Source of the DNA: Anaeramoeba flamelloides
Lineage: Eukaryota > Metamonada > Anaeramoebidae
Assembly: GCA_027625915.1 (NCBI GenBank)
Contig: JANTQA010000008.1
Coordinates: 6,813,501 to 6,877,500 of the forward strand
Direction: 5' to 3'
DNA length: 64,000 nt
Every line of letters begins with the position of its first letter. The stretch's first letter is position 1. Both the position numbers and the translations under genes were made by a program. Positions 23,865-34,905 of this stretch are shown here, piece by piece. The notes under the pieces were generated by a model. The model saw only the letters and a program-made list of their open reading frames with translations, made no database searches and had not been told where the DNA came from.

Positions 23865-24386
23865 TTAATCGAGCAATCCTTTAAGACCAAGGTATGTGAA
23901 ATCAATTCCATCATTTTTAAAACCTTTTTGGCTAATTAACATTTTCACCATAACATACTCTCCACTCCAAGGACAATTAATAGTTTCATTACAGACTGCT
24001 CCTTGCATTGAAAAATAAAACACAGGATCTTCTTCGCCAAATTCTTCTTTCGAAGTAAGGAACTTTTTGTATTTCTCTTCTGTAAAATTATCAAATTTCT
24101 CGTGTCCTGTGAAATTTTTATCATTGCTAACCCAAATTAGCCCTTGTCCCATTGGTGCACTGTACCCGCTCATTGGTGCCTTTCCAATAAAATCTGTCAA
24201 AAAGCAAGATCCTTTTTTTGATTTTAAGACAAGATTCACATTGTATGGCTTGCTTGTGCTATAGACACTTGAATCATCACGAAGAAGGTTGGCAATCTTA
24301 TAACTACTACTGTAGTCTGCACCATCACAAGAAATAATTTCAAATTCTAATAACTCACTTTCAGCTTCGTTATCTGCGTAACTCAT
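23865..24386 (-). CDS. Hypothetical 173-aa protein, possibly a galactose-binding-like (DOC/F5-8C-type) beta-sandwich
   Basis: A single-exon gene with no signal peptide or membrane segment. The sequence opens with a short acidic leader (MSYADNEAESE), then LLEFEIISCDGADYSSSYKI, where 'E..S...G......A..LL.DD' resembles the opening of discoidin/APC10-type jelly-roll domains. NVNLVLKSKKG, the GLIWVS strand near residue 85, and the final block W-SGEYVMVKMLI followed by IDFTYLGLKG also fit such a fold, in which the last strands typically read 'Y..vkml....D..YiGl.G'. In other eukaryotes these modules bind ligands in E3 ligases or lectins. The assignment rests on pattern only, and no catalytic residues are implied. 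The upstream 300 bp hold no gene, and a 1.55-kb TIR element begins at 24671. Confidence 0.7.
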   Translation of the reverse strand: MSYADNEAESELLEFEIISCDGADYSSSYKIANLLRDDSSVYSTSKPYNVNLVLKSKKGSCFLTDFIGKAPMSGYSAPMGQGLIWVSNDKNFTGHEKFDNFTEEKYKKFLTSKEEFGEEDPVFYFSMQGAVCNETINCPWSGEYVMVKMLISQKGFKNDGIDFTYLGLKGLLD

Positions 24387-24670
24387 TGTTTATTTGATGA
24401 AAAAAATGAAAAAAAATGAAAATACAAATTGATTTTTTTTTTTTCCAAGTTTCTGAAGATACACGATGAAACTATTCACAGTGGAACAGTATTAAGTTTA
24501 CCCAGACGATTGTTTGAAATAAAATAAAAAAAAAGTCTGAAAGTCTATTCTTTTTGTTCCTTTTCAGTTCCTGTCAAACCCAAAACCCAAAAAGTTCCAA
24601 AACACATACAATCCAATTTTGTTGAGGAAAAGAAAATCTTCATAAAAATTCATAAAAATATCCTATTTTT

Positions 24671-26222
24671 CAGTTCGTTAAATGATCCGTGTTGACTTCA
24701 AGGTATATTTTTTTTTCAACTTTTTATTGTTGTTTTGAAATTTTTTGGTTTTTGATTGTTGTTTTGAAAATTATTCAAGAGTGTTTTTTGTTTTTAATCG
24801 TTTGTGAGATTAAAAATTTTCTAGAGTGAGTATATTTTTCAAAAAGAAGCATAGTTTATTCATAATACTTGACATTCATCAAGATATAATCAAAAATTTT
24901 TTTTTTAAATATTTAAAATATTTTTATATTCTAATTGAATGAAAACATCAAGATCTTGATTAGAAACCAATGAGAATTGATATTTTTAGAGATCTAATTC
25001 AGTCTCATTATTTCTCAAAATTTATATTTCAAATGATTTGAACAATTATCTTGAAGAATTTTATAGGGATAAAATTTCAGCTGAGAAACTTTAATTTCTA
25101 TTCAGGAATATTGTTTCATGACGGATTCTTAGTTCTCCCAATATATATCACAAAAAAATTCAAGGTAAATAAATAAAAGTTTACCAATTACAATAGACGA
25201 TTTTAAGGATATTGGCTAAAGGTAAAAAAAGAAAATAAAGTGGAATTTTGGGATCATTTCATTTTCAAAAAACTTGAAAAATATTGAAATCATTTTGCAC
25301 ATTTAGAGAGATACAAAACAGTTTTTTAGGAAAAGTTTCAAATATTTATTGTTGTTGTTTTTTTTTGATCAAACTCAAAGATCTGGTGGTTGTGGATTTT
25401 TTAACAAGTTTGTTGAAATTTGATTGGGTTAGTTCTTAAATAGCGTAACTGAAGTTGGAAGATTGTGGAATACTGATTTGGTTAAAGGTACTATTGTAAA
25501 TGCTGTTAGGTTTGGAAAATACAGCTTTACTGAACTGTATTTGTAAGGAAATCGAATATATTTCAAAAACAACAATTAAAAACAAAAAAACACTCTTTAA
25601 AAAAAAAAACTAGAATTACTGTAGTCAAAATAAAGCTTGTAAAAAAATTTAATCTGTGCTTCAAAATAAAAAGCGTGTTTTTTTTTGTTATAGAAGACCT
25701 ATACATCAACCAATCAAAGAAACCAATAATAAACCCGAAAAAAATATGGTATTGGTTTCTTAAAGTTCTATTATTTAAAAAAAAATTCTAAAAATGATGG
25801 ATCAAATTGCAAAATTTATCTCAAAAAATAGAGTAAATTCTTGTGAAAAGTTTCTCAATCTTCTCAAAATTAAAAAATCAAAAAAAATGAGAATATTATA
25901 AAAATTTTCAACTATTTGCACGAATAATTTAAATTTTACTGAAAATAACCAGACCTTTACTTTCAAAATTGATTTGAACTTATGTATACTATTTGGAAGT
26001 AAATTGGATGTTGTCTTGGGACAAGAAGAAAAAAAATCATAGATAATATTTTGAAACACGGATTAGAGTCTTTGTGTACCCATTATTTTGATCACTATAT
26101 TTACAAAAACAACACAAATAATTTTCAAAAACAAAAACTAAAAACCCAAAAATTCTAAAACAAATATAAAAAGTTGAAAAAAAAATATACCTCGAAGTCA
26201 ACAAGGATCATTTAACAAACTA
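24671..26222. mobile_element. 1.55-kb TIR element (family H) with a transposase-like relic
   Basis: Inverted ends of about 105 bp share GTTAAATGATCC, TGTTGACTTC and AGGTATATTTTTTTTTCAAC. The interior, on the plus strand near 25620-25745, has a coding-like frame (FNLCFKIKSVFFFVIEDLYI, then NQSKKP) that is also present on the minus strand at 42440-42590. This makes a decayed autonomous DNA transposon likely. The target duplication is unclear and the superfamily undetermined. Confidence 0.65.
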
Positions 26223-26505
26223 TACAGAGAGATGGATTAATTATCAAGTAGATCCAAATATTTCATATTTGGGGTATTTATTATATATTTTGAATCGATA
26301 AAATAAAACCTATTGGTAAATTCCTAAAATCAAAGAAAAATCCCATCTTCAAAATTAATCGAAAAAATGAGAGAAAACAAAAATCCAATTAATATTTTAA
26401 ATTTTAAAATAAAAGTACTTTTATTAGATTTACGATATTTTAATACATTTTATATAGAGAAGGGTATTTGTTTCTTTTTATTTTATATTAAATTAATGAA
26501 ATTTA

Positions 26506-26932
26506 CAATTGTGGAAAAAAAGTGAAACTGGAAAAAAGTTTAACACGGTTTTTAATTGGGAACATTAATAAAACCTGAAAATGAAAAGTAAAATCAATAA
26601 AAAGAAGAAACCAATTAACTTCAAATAATAATCCATTATATTATTGTTAATCAATCTAACAAATACAATTTAAATCTACTTGATTTATCGAAATTATTGG
26701 TGTTTTTTTGGAGATCTCAAAAATAGTCAATTTTTTGAACAAATTTACAATAATCAATCAAAGAAAAACTCCATACCAAAAAGCAATATTACAAAAAACT
26801 CTTATTGTGGCTAATCCTTCATTTTGTCCGTATTTATTTATTTATTCTTTTTTTCATTGGTTTTACTTTTCATTTTCAGGTTCTATTAATTTTCCCAATT
26901 AAAAACCGTGTTGAACTTTTTTTCCACAATGG
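26506..26932. mobile_element. Family B TIR element copy 1 (427 bp)
   Basis: The left end CAATTGTGGAAAAAAAGTG and the right end CTTTTTTTCCACAATGG are inverted. TA lies on both sides (26504-26505 and 26933-26934). The arms of about 80 bp share TTTTTAATTGGGAA and CCTGAAAATGAAAAGTAAAA. There are copies at 36795 and 53245. Confidence 0.8.
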
Positions 26933-27378
26933 TAATGTTGGGTATATAAAATTTCATGGTAATTTACCCAATTGAAATTAGAAATTTTGAAAAAACAATA
27001 AACAAAGGAAAATCTAAAAAAGTTAAAACTCTTATTTCGGAAATTTAAAAACACTTTATTCATCGAATTAAATGTTTTTTTATTAATTTATTAACACAAT
27101 AATCACAATATATTAGATTTTAATTTGTATTTTGATTCTTACTTAATTTATTTGATTTGGGAATTTTTGATTTATATATTTACCAAAGGGTTTTGTTTTC
27201 TCGTTTCAAAATATTAAGGGAGTAGCAACTGTAAAGAAAAAATTTTCACTTTTTTGCAATTCTGAAGAGGATCAGAAAATAACATTTTTTACTCTGGTTG
27301 TACCCCATTGATTTTAATTATTTAAAGTACTTAATTCATTAGATTTTTTAAATTTTTTTTTCAAAGTCTCAAAGAAAT

Positions 27379-27472
27379 TACCACTATAGAATGTTGAGTT
27401 GAATTGCTTAAAATAGTGTTTTGAATGTTGAATAACTTATCTTTTATCCTTCTCTCAACATTCTATTGTGGT
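27379..27472. repeat. Hairpin with a 23-bp stem
   Basis: TACCACTATAGAATGTTGAG and its inverted partner CTCAACATTCTATTGTGGTA are separated by about 50 bp. It could be a small foldback element or a transcript hairpin. Confidence 0.6.
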
Positions 27473-27836
27473 ATTTAATTTTTTCCTTTTTTTATTTTTT
27501 CATCATTTTTGAGATTTTTTTAATCCTGAAAACATAAAGCAATTAGAAAGATTTTTTTATTAGTGGCATTTGGGATTAATGGATTTTGTTAGAAAAGAAC
27601 AACAACATTACAATTGAAACAATCATAAAAGAAAACATAAATGGGACTTAAATAGCTAGAAGATTCCAAAATTAGAATAATTAAGTCAAATTATTACTTG
27701 TTAGGATTTTAAATCGTTGGGTTTAGTGGAATTGGAGAAGTGAATATGATTATATGTTATCAAAGTTTAAACTACAAAATAGCTACAAGTTTTATTCAAA
27801 GAATCTGAAATTATCTTCTCCCAAAAAAAAACTAAA

Positions 27837-28366
27837 CCCCATTCCAAAAATTTGAACACATCTAAAATCAAAAATAGGGAAACAAAAACTCAATTTATTA
27901 TATTTTTCCAAATGTAATATAAAACCATATTTAAGTAACCCAGTATTAATGGTTTTTTAAGTAATCTTTTTTATCCAAATATAAGAAAAACAATATAAAA
28001 TAAAAAATCAAAACAAGTGTGTCCAAAATAAGGAAACGAGCCGAAATGGCAGAGTTTGAACAAAAAATATATTGGTAGATTTGTTAAAATTACACCAACA
28101 ATTGTTGATCGATCAAATGATAAGATACCATGCACCGGTTGTATGTGGATTTTTCAATTTTTGAAACTCAACTGTAACCATCTATCAACCATCTATAAAA
28201 AATTTCCTGATCTAACAAAACAGATTAAGTAACTGAAAAATTGAAAATGAAAACAAAAAAAAAAAAGACAAAAAATGAAATAGTTTGTTGAATTAAAATT
28301 AATTTCCAATTGGATGTAAATCATGTTATTGTTATTTTTCCAACTGTTTAAACTATGTCCAAATTG
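27837..28366. repeat. Family J repeat copy 2
   Basis: Aligned with copy 1 end to end: CCCCATTCCAAAAATTTGAA at the left, ACACCAACAATTGTTGATCG inside and CAACTGTTTAAACTATGTCC at the right. Contains no intact frame. Confidence 0.75.
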
Positions 28367-29165
28367 ATGGAATTAAGATTATTTTAATAAAAAAATAATA
28401 ATAATAAAAAAAAAAACTATTTTATCAATATAATCTCTTTTTTTTATTGTTGAACATTACTAAAAAAAAAATAACAAATAATTTTTTTAAAAAAATTTTT
28501 AGAGAATCTACGATCACACGCCACTAAAATAAAATGTTCTTATCTCATCTCTCTCAAATTTTTATCATGTCTTATGGTGTAGCTACTCCTTTAAATAAAT
28601 ATCCCAAATAAGAAATATTTGGATCTACTTGATAATTAATCAAGCTCCGCGCAAAAGAGGAAGATTTTTTTGAGTTTTTACTGGATATTTCCAATTGATC
28701 TGAAAATTTGTATTTTATGTTTATTGGGTTTTTTTTTAAGGTTTTGTCTTTTACATAGCTTCATATTATTTTATAAAAATGATTTATTTTTAAAAATAAC
28801 AATTCTTTTTACTTTTTTTCTTATTTCAAATAGTTTTTTTTTAATGGTTTGTTGCTTTTTAGGATTATTTTTTAAATTTCTTTTTTAGATCAAATTAACT
28901 GAGGATTTGTTGATATCGTGTTTTTTCAAATTCCAATTTGTATTATTATCAAAATATTGATTAAATTATGATTTATAATTGTTGAAAATTTTATATATAA
29001 TAACATTTTTGATTAATTCTTTCTAATTTCTCAATATTTTTTATGATTTTTTATCTCCATTCTGGATTGTCTTGAATTTATTTTCTATCTAAACTAAAAT
29101 AAATTGTATTAAATAGAAAAAAATTTTTCAATGAGTTCTATTTTGAAAAAAAGTTAATTTAAAAA

Positions 29166-29240
29166 ATGTCAACAAGTCACTTACTAATTTTGATGTTAAT
29201 AGCCCTCTCTGGCTTTCGGAATTGTTCGGCAAAAATTTAA
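29166..29240 (+). other. Signal-peptide-like mini ORF, 24 codons
   Basis: Reads MSTSHLLILMLIALSG then FRNCSAKI and stops. The shape is that of a signal peptide with an AXA-like end. It may be the first exon of a lost or unrecognised secreted-protein gene; no donor is obvious. Confidence 0.2.
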
Positions 29241-29520
29241 AAAAAAAAAAAAGAAAATTGTGAATAGTTGTAGGCGTAATGTAAACAAGAAAGCAAATAA
29301 TTAAATTTAAAAAGAAAAAAATTACCGAAACGTTCAAATATTATTATTGAGAAAATATATAATTCTGTTTGAATATTATTAGAATCATAAAGTGAAACAT
29401 TATTGAAAAATAATTTTATATTTCAATAATAAAAAAAAAATTAAACTAATTTTTTATGTTTTATATATCAATGGTTTTTAATTTATAAATTTAAACTTTG
29501 AATTGATGAAAATTGTTTAA

Positions 29521-30893
29521 TTAACAACAACCACTCTTTTCTTTTTTTCTTTTATTTTTTAAATCAATTCGTTCTTCATTTCCTTGTTCTTCGTTTTCAT
29601 TTGAATCAAATAATTGTTTTTTGATCATTTCTGTGAGTTGCATGAAAGATTCATTGACATTCATGTTGCTTTTAGCTGAGGTTTCGAAGAAAGGTATCCC
29701 GTATTCAGCTGCAAGTTGCTCTCCACGAGACGTTTCAACGACCTTTTCTTCTGTTAAATCGGCCTTATTTGCAATTAACATTTTACAGACATTTTCACTT
29801 GCGTTGGTTTCAATGTTTTTGATCCAATTACGGACATTTAAAAAGGATTTTTCGTTTGAAACGTCATAAACAAGCATAATTCCATGTGCTCCTCGATAAT
29901 AAGCTATTGAGAATTGGAGAATTAAAATTATGAAATAAGACATATGGATTAAGAAAGGTGAGCGTTATTTTGGATTTGGTGTGATTTTAAATGAAAGACA
30001 AGGATCAAAAATAAGAAAAATCAAAAAAAAACAAAAAAAAGAAAAGATCTGTTAAAAAAAATATGTAAAAAAAAAAAAAAAATAAAATAAAAAAAAATTG
30101 AAAAAAATTGAAAAAGAAATAAGAATTACCCGTTGTAATTGTTCTAAAACGTTCTTGACCAGCAGTGTCCTTTAGAAAGAATGTTATTTTTTTTCGTTTG
30201 ATGTTATAAGTTTGGTTAATGTTATGTTATTCATTCATAAAAAACCTTTCTTCTTTTCCATTCAAAAAAAAAAAAAAATAAAAAAAAAAAAGAAAAAACT
30301 AAAAACAAAAAACCAAAAAAGAAGCTTACCCAAATTTGAATTTTGACTTTTTTACCATCCATTTCAACATTTTTAATTTTAAAATCAATCCTATTTCAAA
30401 AAATTGTTTGTTACATGAAAATTAAACATACAGATTAAAAGAAGAAGAAGAAAAAAAAAAAAAATTAACAAAGAAAAAAATTAAAAAAGAACTTTGTCAA
30501 TGAAAAAAAAAGAAAAATAACAAACCCAATTGTTGTGATAAAACTTGGTGTAAAGCTGTCTTCCTATTTGGATTCGGAATTGGTTCGTTATTCGTTATGA
30601 AATTTCAAGAAATCAGTACAAATTTTACTCGATTCTACTAACAAAAAAAAAAAAAAAAAAAAAAAATAGAAAACAAACGACAAAACGGAGCAACAAACTA
30701 CTTTTCCCAACTCCTATTGGAAGTAATTTTGATCGGGGGGTTGTGAATAAAAAAGAGAAATTAAAAAACGGAGAGAAAGTGGGTTTAGTGACAAATGATA
30801 AGTGAGCGCTTGTTTTTTGTTTCCAATTTGAAATTTACCAGAGTCGCCAATAAGTAAAAGTTTGACTAAGTAATCGTATTTTTGATTAGACAT
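29521..30893 (-). CDS. Rab-family small GTPase (Rab8/Rab1/Sec4 type), six exons
   Basis: A vesicle-traffic GTPase of the exocytic Rab8/Rab1 branch. Exons in reading order are 30839-30893, 30679-30713, 30526-30563, 30330-30390, 30130-30169 and 29521-29903. They sum to 612 nt (203 residues plus stop) and all phases agree. Donors are GTAAAT, GTTTGT, GTTTGT, GTAAGC and GTAATT; acceptors end in TAG or AAG. The product begins [19 protein letters not shown] and carries the P-loop GDSGVGKSS, switch I FITTIGIDFK, switch [21 protein letters not shown], the guanine motif NKAD, the ETSAK loop and a C-terminal GCC for double geranylgeranylation. The second exon is only 35 nt and carries half of the P-loop. 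Introns are 115-226 nt. Known Rab8/10/13 proteins share the [20 protein letters not shown] segment. I see nothing inactivating. Confidence 0.95.
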
Positions 30894-32374
30894 TTTAAGC
30901 TGTTAAAAGTTGGCTCAAAAAAAATTAATGAAAGATTTTAAAAAATGAAAAATAATTGTTTTATTAGAAAAGTTCAAAAATGAGTTAAAGAAAATTTAAT
31001 TCTGACATTAAAAGTTACAACATATCAATTTAAAAATAGAATACACGTGTAATAATTAACTTGAAAAATATTTTGTTTTCTAAATTTACAAAAATTTCAC
31101 TTAGCAAATATCACCATTAAAGCAAGGATTTTTAGAAACACTAAAACTCATAGAGAAGTTGGAACTTAATTTCTCAGAAAATAATTTTATACAAGATCTT
31201 TTGGAAGAGTACTTAAATTTAGACTTTTTCAGAATTTGCCATCCAAAAATTTAATAATTATTTCTCCCACTTTAAAACAATTCTAATGATCTGATTTCTA
31301 ATATCTGGATAAAAACCAAATTTAAAGTTGTACTATTATCTTTAAAATTTAACAAAGCTTTTAATGTCTAATATTTTGTTCAACTTTAATTAAAATCCCT
31401 CAAAAGTCAAAAAATTACAAAATTCTAATTTCCCTTCTATTCGAATTCTTTTATATTCGTTTGGTTGATCCAAAATTAATATTTTAATCATTAGAATGAA
31501 AAAAAATGGATAACTCTTCATATAAAGTTTTTTATGATGTTTTACAAATTTAAACTGTTTTCTATTATATTTTTCAAGCCTGGGGAAAATTTCAGATCAT
31601 TTATTCAGTAATTTTTTATGTTATCTTTTTTTTTTTTTATATCTCTTTTAGTTTTTCTGGTTTTCGTTTCTTTGTGGTTTTTTCATTTAAGTGAAATTTT
31701 AAATAAAAGTATAAATTCATCACACCTAGAGGATATGATTGTAACATTTATGATCACAAAATGAGTAATGTAATCGTGATAATATGAAAAAATCTCGATT
31801 AGTCCTATTTAATCCTGGAAAATCATGAAATCGCTATAATCTGACTTTATCGCTATAAAATAAAAATCACAAAAAAATGATAAATGATTTTTTTAAAATC
31901 ACTTTACAAAAATCCCCATGTATTTACAAAACAAATCACTCAACTATCATGGTGAATTTTTTCGAACAGAAATTAGTAGTTTACTAATTTTACACTTTTT
32001 AGTAACTTTAATTAAAATAAATAATATTTGTTAATAAAAGATCTTCGAAAAAAAATATATTTTTAAAGATATTTTTTAATTTAATTTTGAAAATTCAATT
32101 TTCAAAAACTTTTTTTAAATTTGGTAGTATAAAATCTGAAAAAAAATTTTCTTCAGACATATTACGTTATAATAATATATTTTAAAAGTAATTAAATCTG
32201 ATAAATATCCTTCAAACGGATAAAAAATTATTTTGATTATTAAAGAATTATTTTTGTTATTTTTCTCAAAGAAAAATAATGAAAAAAATATCAAAAATGA
32301 TACTATATTTTTCAGATCTACATCACTGGATATATTTGATATAAATTGAAAAAAATATTGTATTTTTTTATTTC

Positions 32375-32580
32375 ATTTAGGTTTTCTTGAGTTTTTTGTA
32401 TATTTGTCAAGTGTTCTAGGTTTTTTTAAGGGCTTTTATTTTATTTGGAAAATATATTGATTTTGGTTTGGTTTTTTTGAGTTTTCTATTTTATTTATGA
32501 AGTTTTCTAGTTTTTTTTGAGGTTTTCCAAATAAAACAGAAAACCCCAAGAAAACCTAGGACACTTTTCGTCAGGTTGTT
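32375..32580. repeat. Hairpin family L copy
   Basis: TTAGGTTTTCTTGAGTTTT and AAGTGTTCTAGGTTTTTTT occur forward, then as inverted partners (AAAACCCCAAGAAAACCTAG, then ACACTTTTCG). Confidence 0.6.
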
Positions 32581-32689
32581 TTTAATTATTTTAAAAAGCA
32601 AAATCTCAAAAGAATTTTATGATCTAACAAACAATCATCTATTTCAGAAATACACTAAAAGATAAAATTGGTATGTTTTTTTAAAATGG

Positions 32690-33110
32690 AGTTATTACTT
32701 TCACAAGTTAGATAATAAAAAAGTCGAAAGGGTAATTTTCCTTCTTACTGAAGATCCATCAAAAATACTCTGGCTTTGTTTTCTGTAAAAAAAAAGATAT
32801 AGAGAAAAGAAGATTAATAAAAAGAAGAAAACAAATCAACAAAAAATCTAAATAAATAGGTGATGGTGTTGCTAGTTTGTTGAGATAACTTTTGAAAGCT
32901 TATCCAACCCCTTTGAGGTTTTCTAAGATTATTGAAAATTGTTTAACATAAGAACACATTCTTTTAAGAAAGAGTGAAGAGTTGGCTGTTTTAGAAGTTA
33001 TTTTTATTCAACACAATTCTTAACACCACAAAAGACTGGGAACCAATTTATTTGCTTTTTTTATTACTTTTTTTGATCGAAACGATCGATAGATATGTTA
33101 ATCAAATCAA
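32690..33110 (+). pseudogene. Broken gene relic, family unknown
   Basis: A plus-strand frame gives KVERVIFLLTEDPSKILWLC up to a GTAAAA site. After an AATAG site it gives GDGVASLLR, LLKAYPTPLRFSKIIENCL and EHILLRKSEELAVLEVIF, separated by stops at two places. The GC content and residue use resemble the real exons of this window, so it is probably a decayed host gene. The domain is not recognised. Confidence 0.4.
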
Positions 33111-33768
33111 ATGAAAATACATGAAAAATCTTTGATCTGATCATAGATGGAATCAAATATCTTTTTTGTTGATTTTTAAAGGAATCAATTTTTTTTCAAA
33201 ACATCTCTGATTTTTGATCAAAACAAATTTTCTTTTTAAAAATATAGGTGAATTATCTCCAAAAGCCATTGACTATTATATGGCGATTTAATTTTTTTCA
33301 GCAATATTTTGACTATTAATCACTATTTTTAGATAATTATCATGATTTTATTGAATATCACAATTTTTGATGTTATGGAAATAATATTGGGATAATAGAG
33401 ATAACCATGATTTTCTAAAATATCGTATTTTGATAAAGATGATTGCGATTTTTTGTAACTTTATTGTTACTTAACAAAGATAAGGTTAAATCCTCTCTGA
33501 TATCTAAAAAGCTTCAAAATTTTATAACACCATTTTTAAAAAAACAAAAAAATCTTATTAAGTTCTTCATTTTTTTATCAGTTAATTAAAGATACTATAA
33601 ATATATTAACAGGTTTCCTTAAAAATTTCATTACACTTTCTAAAATTACAACATGTATATAAAATACAGCTGTTTACACCCTACCTTGAATATTTAAAGG
33701 GTATAGAAAACACATATCAACAATAAAAGCCCAAGATCTTTGGAAAACCATGAATCTAAACTCTTTTT

Positions 33769-34363
33769 CAAATATTGTTACTCACCTAAAATGATAAATT
33801 GAAAAAAAAAAAAATATATCCTTTAGTATTCAAGAACAATTAATTACTAAATATAATTTATAATTCACTTTTTGGTCATTCTAAATATATCGAAGCCCGA
33901 TATATTAAAATTTTAAATAATAAATAAAACCAAAAACTAAAAAGAAGTGAGTCACAATTTTTGAAATGAGCATTACGAATTTTTTATTACTGAACTTTTA
34001 CTGAAAAAAAGTTGAACAATAGGATTTTTTACTGAATAATTAAATTCATTTTTAAAGACATTAGAGTCACAATTTTCAGAGTGATTATTCGTCTTTTCAA
34101 AGATCTCTTTTTTTTCACTTTGATCTTTTATAAAAAAAAAAAAAAAAAGAGAAAAAATAAAACAAAAAAAAAAACAAAAAGAAAAACAAAAACAAATACA
34201 AAAAGAAAATACAAAAAAAAAAAGAAAAAGCAAAACTAAAATTTGCAAAATTAGAAAAAATGATTTTGATCCAAAAATTTGAAAATATTTTTCTGTTAAG
34301 AATACTGGAATAAACCCCCACAAACAGCTTCCATAAACATTATAAAGTGAGTCAAAATATTTG
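33769..34363. repeat. Repeat family K copy 1, three related ends
   Basis: Starts CAAATATTGTTACTCAC. An inverted copy (GTGAGTCACAATTTTTG) lies at 33947-33963 and a third (GTGAGTCAAAATATTTG) at 34347-34363. The first 195 bp is thus a complete foldback nested in a 595-bp unit also present at 50130-50746. Confidence 0.75.
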
Positions 34364-34905
34364 AAATCTAGTTTATTATATAAGTTGTTAAACCATAACT
34401 TTATAAATAGAGGATTAAAAATATGTTATCTCATTTTTGTTATTTTGTAATAAACAAAAAAAATCAAAAAAAGTAGTTATTAATGGATATATTCTATTCC
34501 AAAAATGACAAAAATCAGACTTTAAGAAGAATCTAGAATCATGGAAGATAAATACTAACATATTCTGATTTCATAACTATATCTTTTGAAATTGAATTTC
34601 GGTTTAGTTATTCAGAAAAAAAAAATAAACTTTCTCACATGTCTAACAACAATTGAAAATTTTAACTTTGCTGATAAAAAAAATTGAATTTTCTATATCA
34701 TAAAAGAAAATTTTTTAATAGAAAATTAATCTCTATATCTTATAACTTTTCACAATCATGTTGGGACGGATATACTATTCATATATTCTAAAAATATTTT
34801 TTTTATGAGGGCTACATAGAAAGAAAAAAAAAAAAAAAAGAAAAGAAAAATTCATTTATTTCGTCTTTAACGAATGATTTATAAATTACTTGTTAGAAAT
34901 TTTTT

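Larger units (their letters stand above)
24387..29520. other. Repeat-dominated intergenic region
   Basis: Holds the 1.55-kb TIR element (24671-26222), family B copy 1 (26506-26932), a hairpin (27379-27472), family J copy 2 (27837-28366), a 48-bp inverted pair (26234-26280 and 28596-28644) and a 24-codon signal-peptide-like ORF (29166-29240). No full gene. Confidence 0.65.
30894..34905. other. Intergenic region with hairpin family, K repeat and a gene relic
   Basis: Contains a hairpin-family copy (32375-32580), a broken coding-like stretch (32690-33110) and repeat K copy 1 (33769-34363). The phenylalanine-rich minus frames at 33973-34323 come from poly-A/C tracts and are not supported as genes. 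Confidence 0.6.

Noticed and set aside
28670-28888. 72-aa hydrophobic ORF
   Set aside because: T-rich sequence gives Phe/Leu by chance; there is no conserved block and no start context.
33973-34323. Minus-strand ORF of 116 aa, very rich in Phe/Cys
   Set aside because: It is the complement of A-rich tracts inside repeat K; the aligned part of the second copy does not keep the frame.
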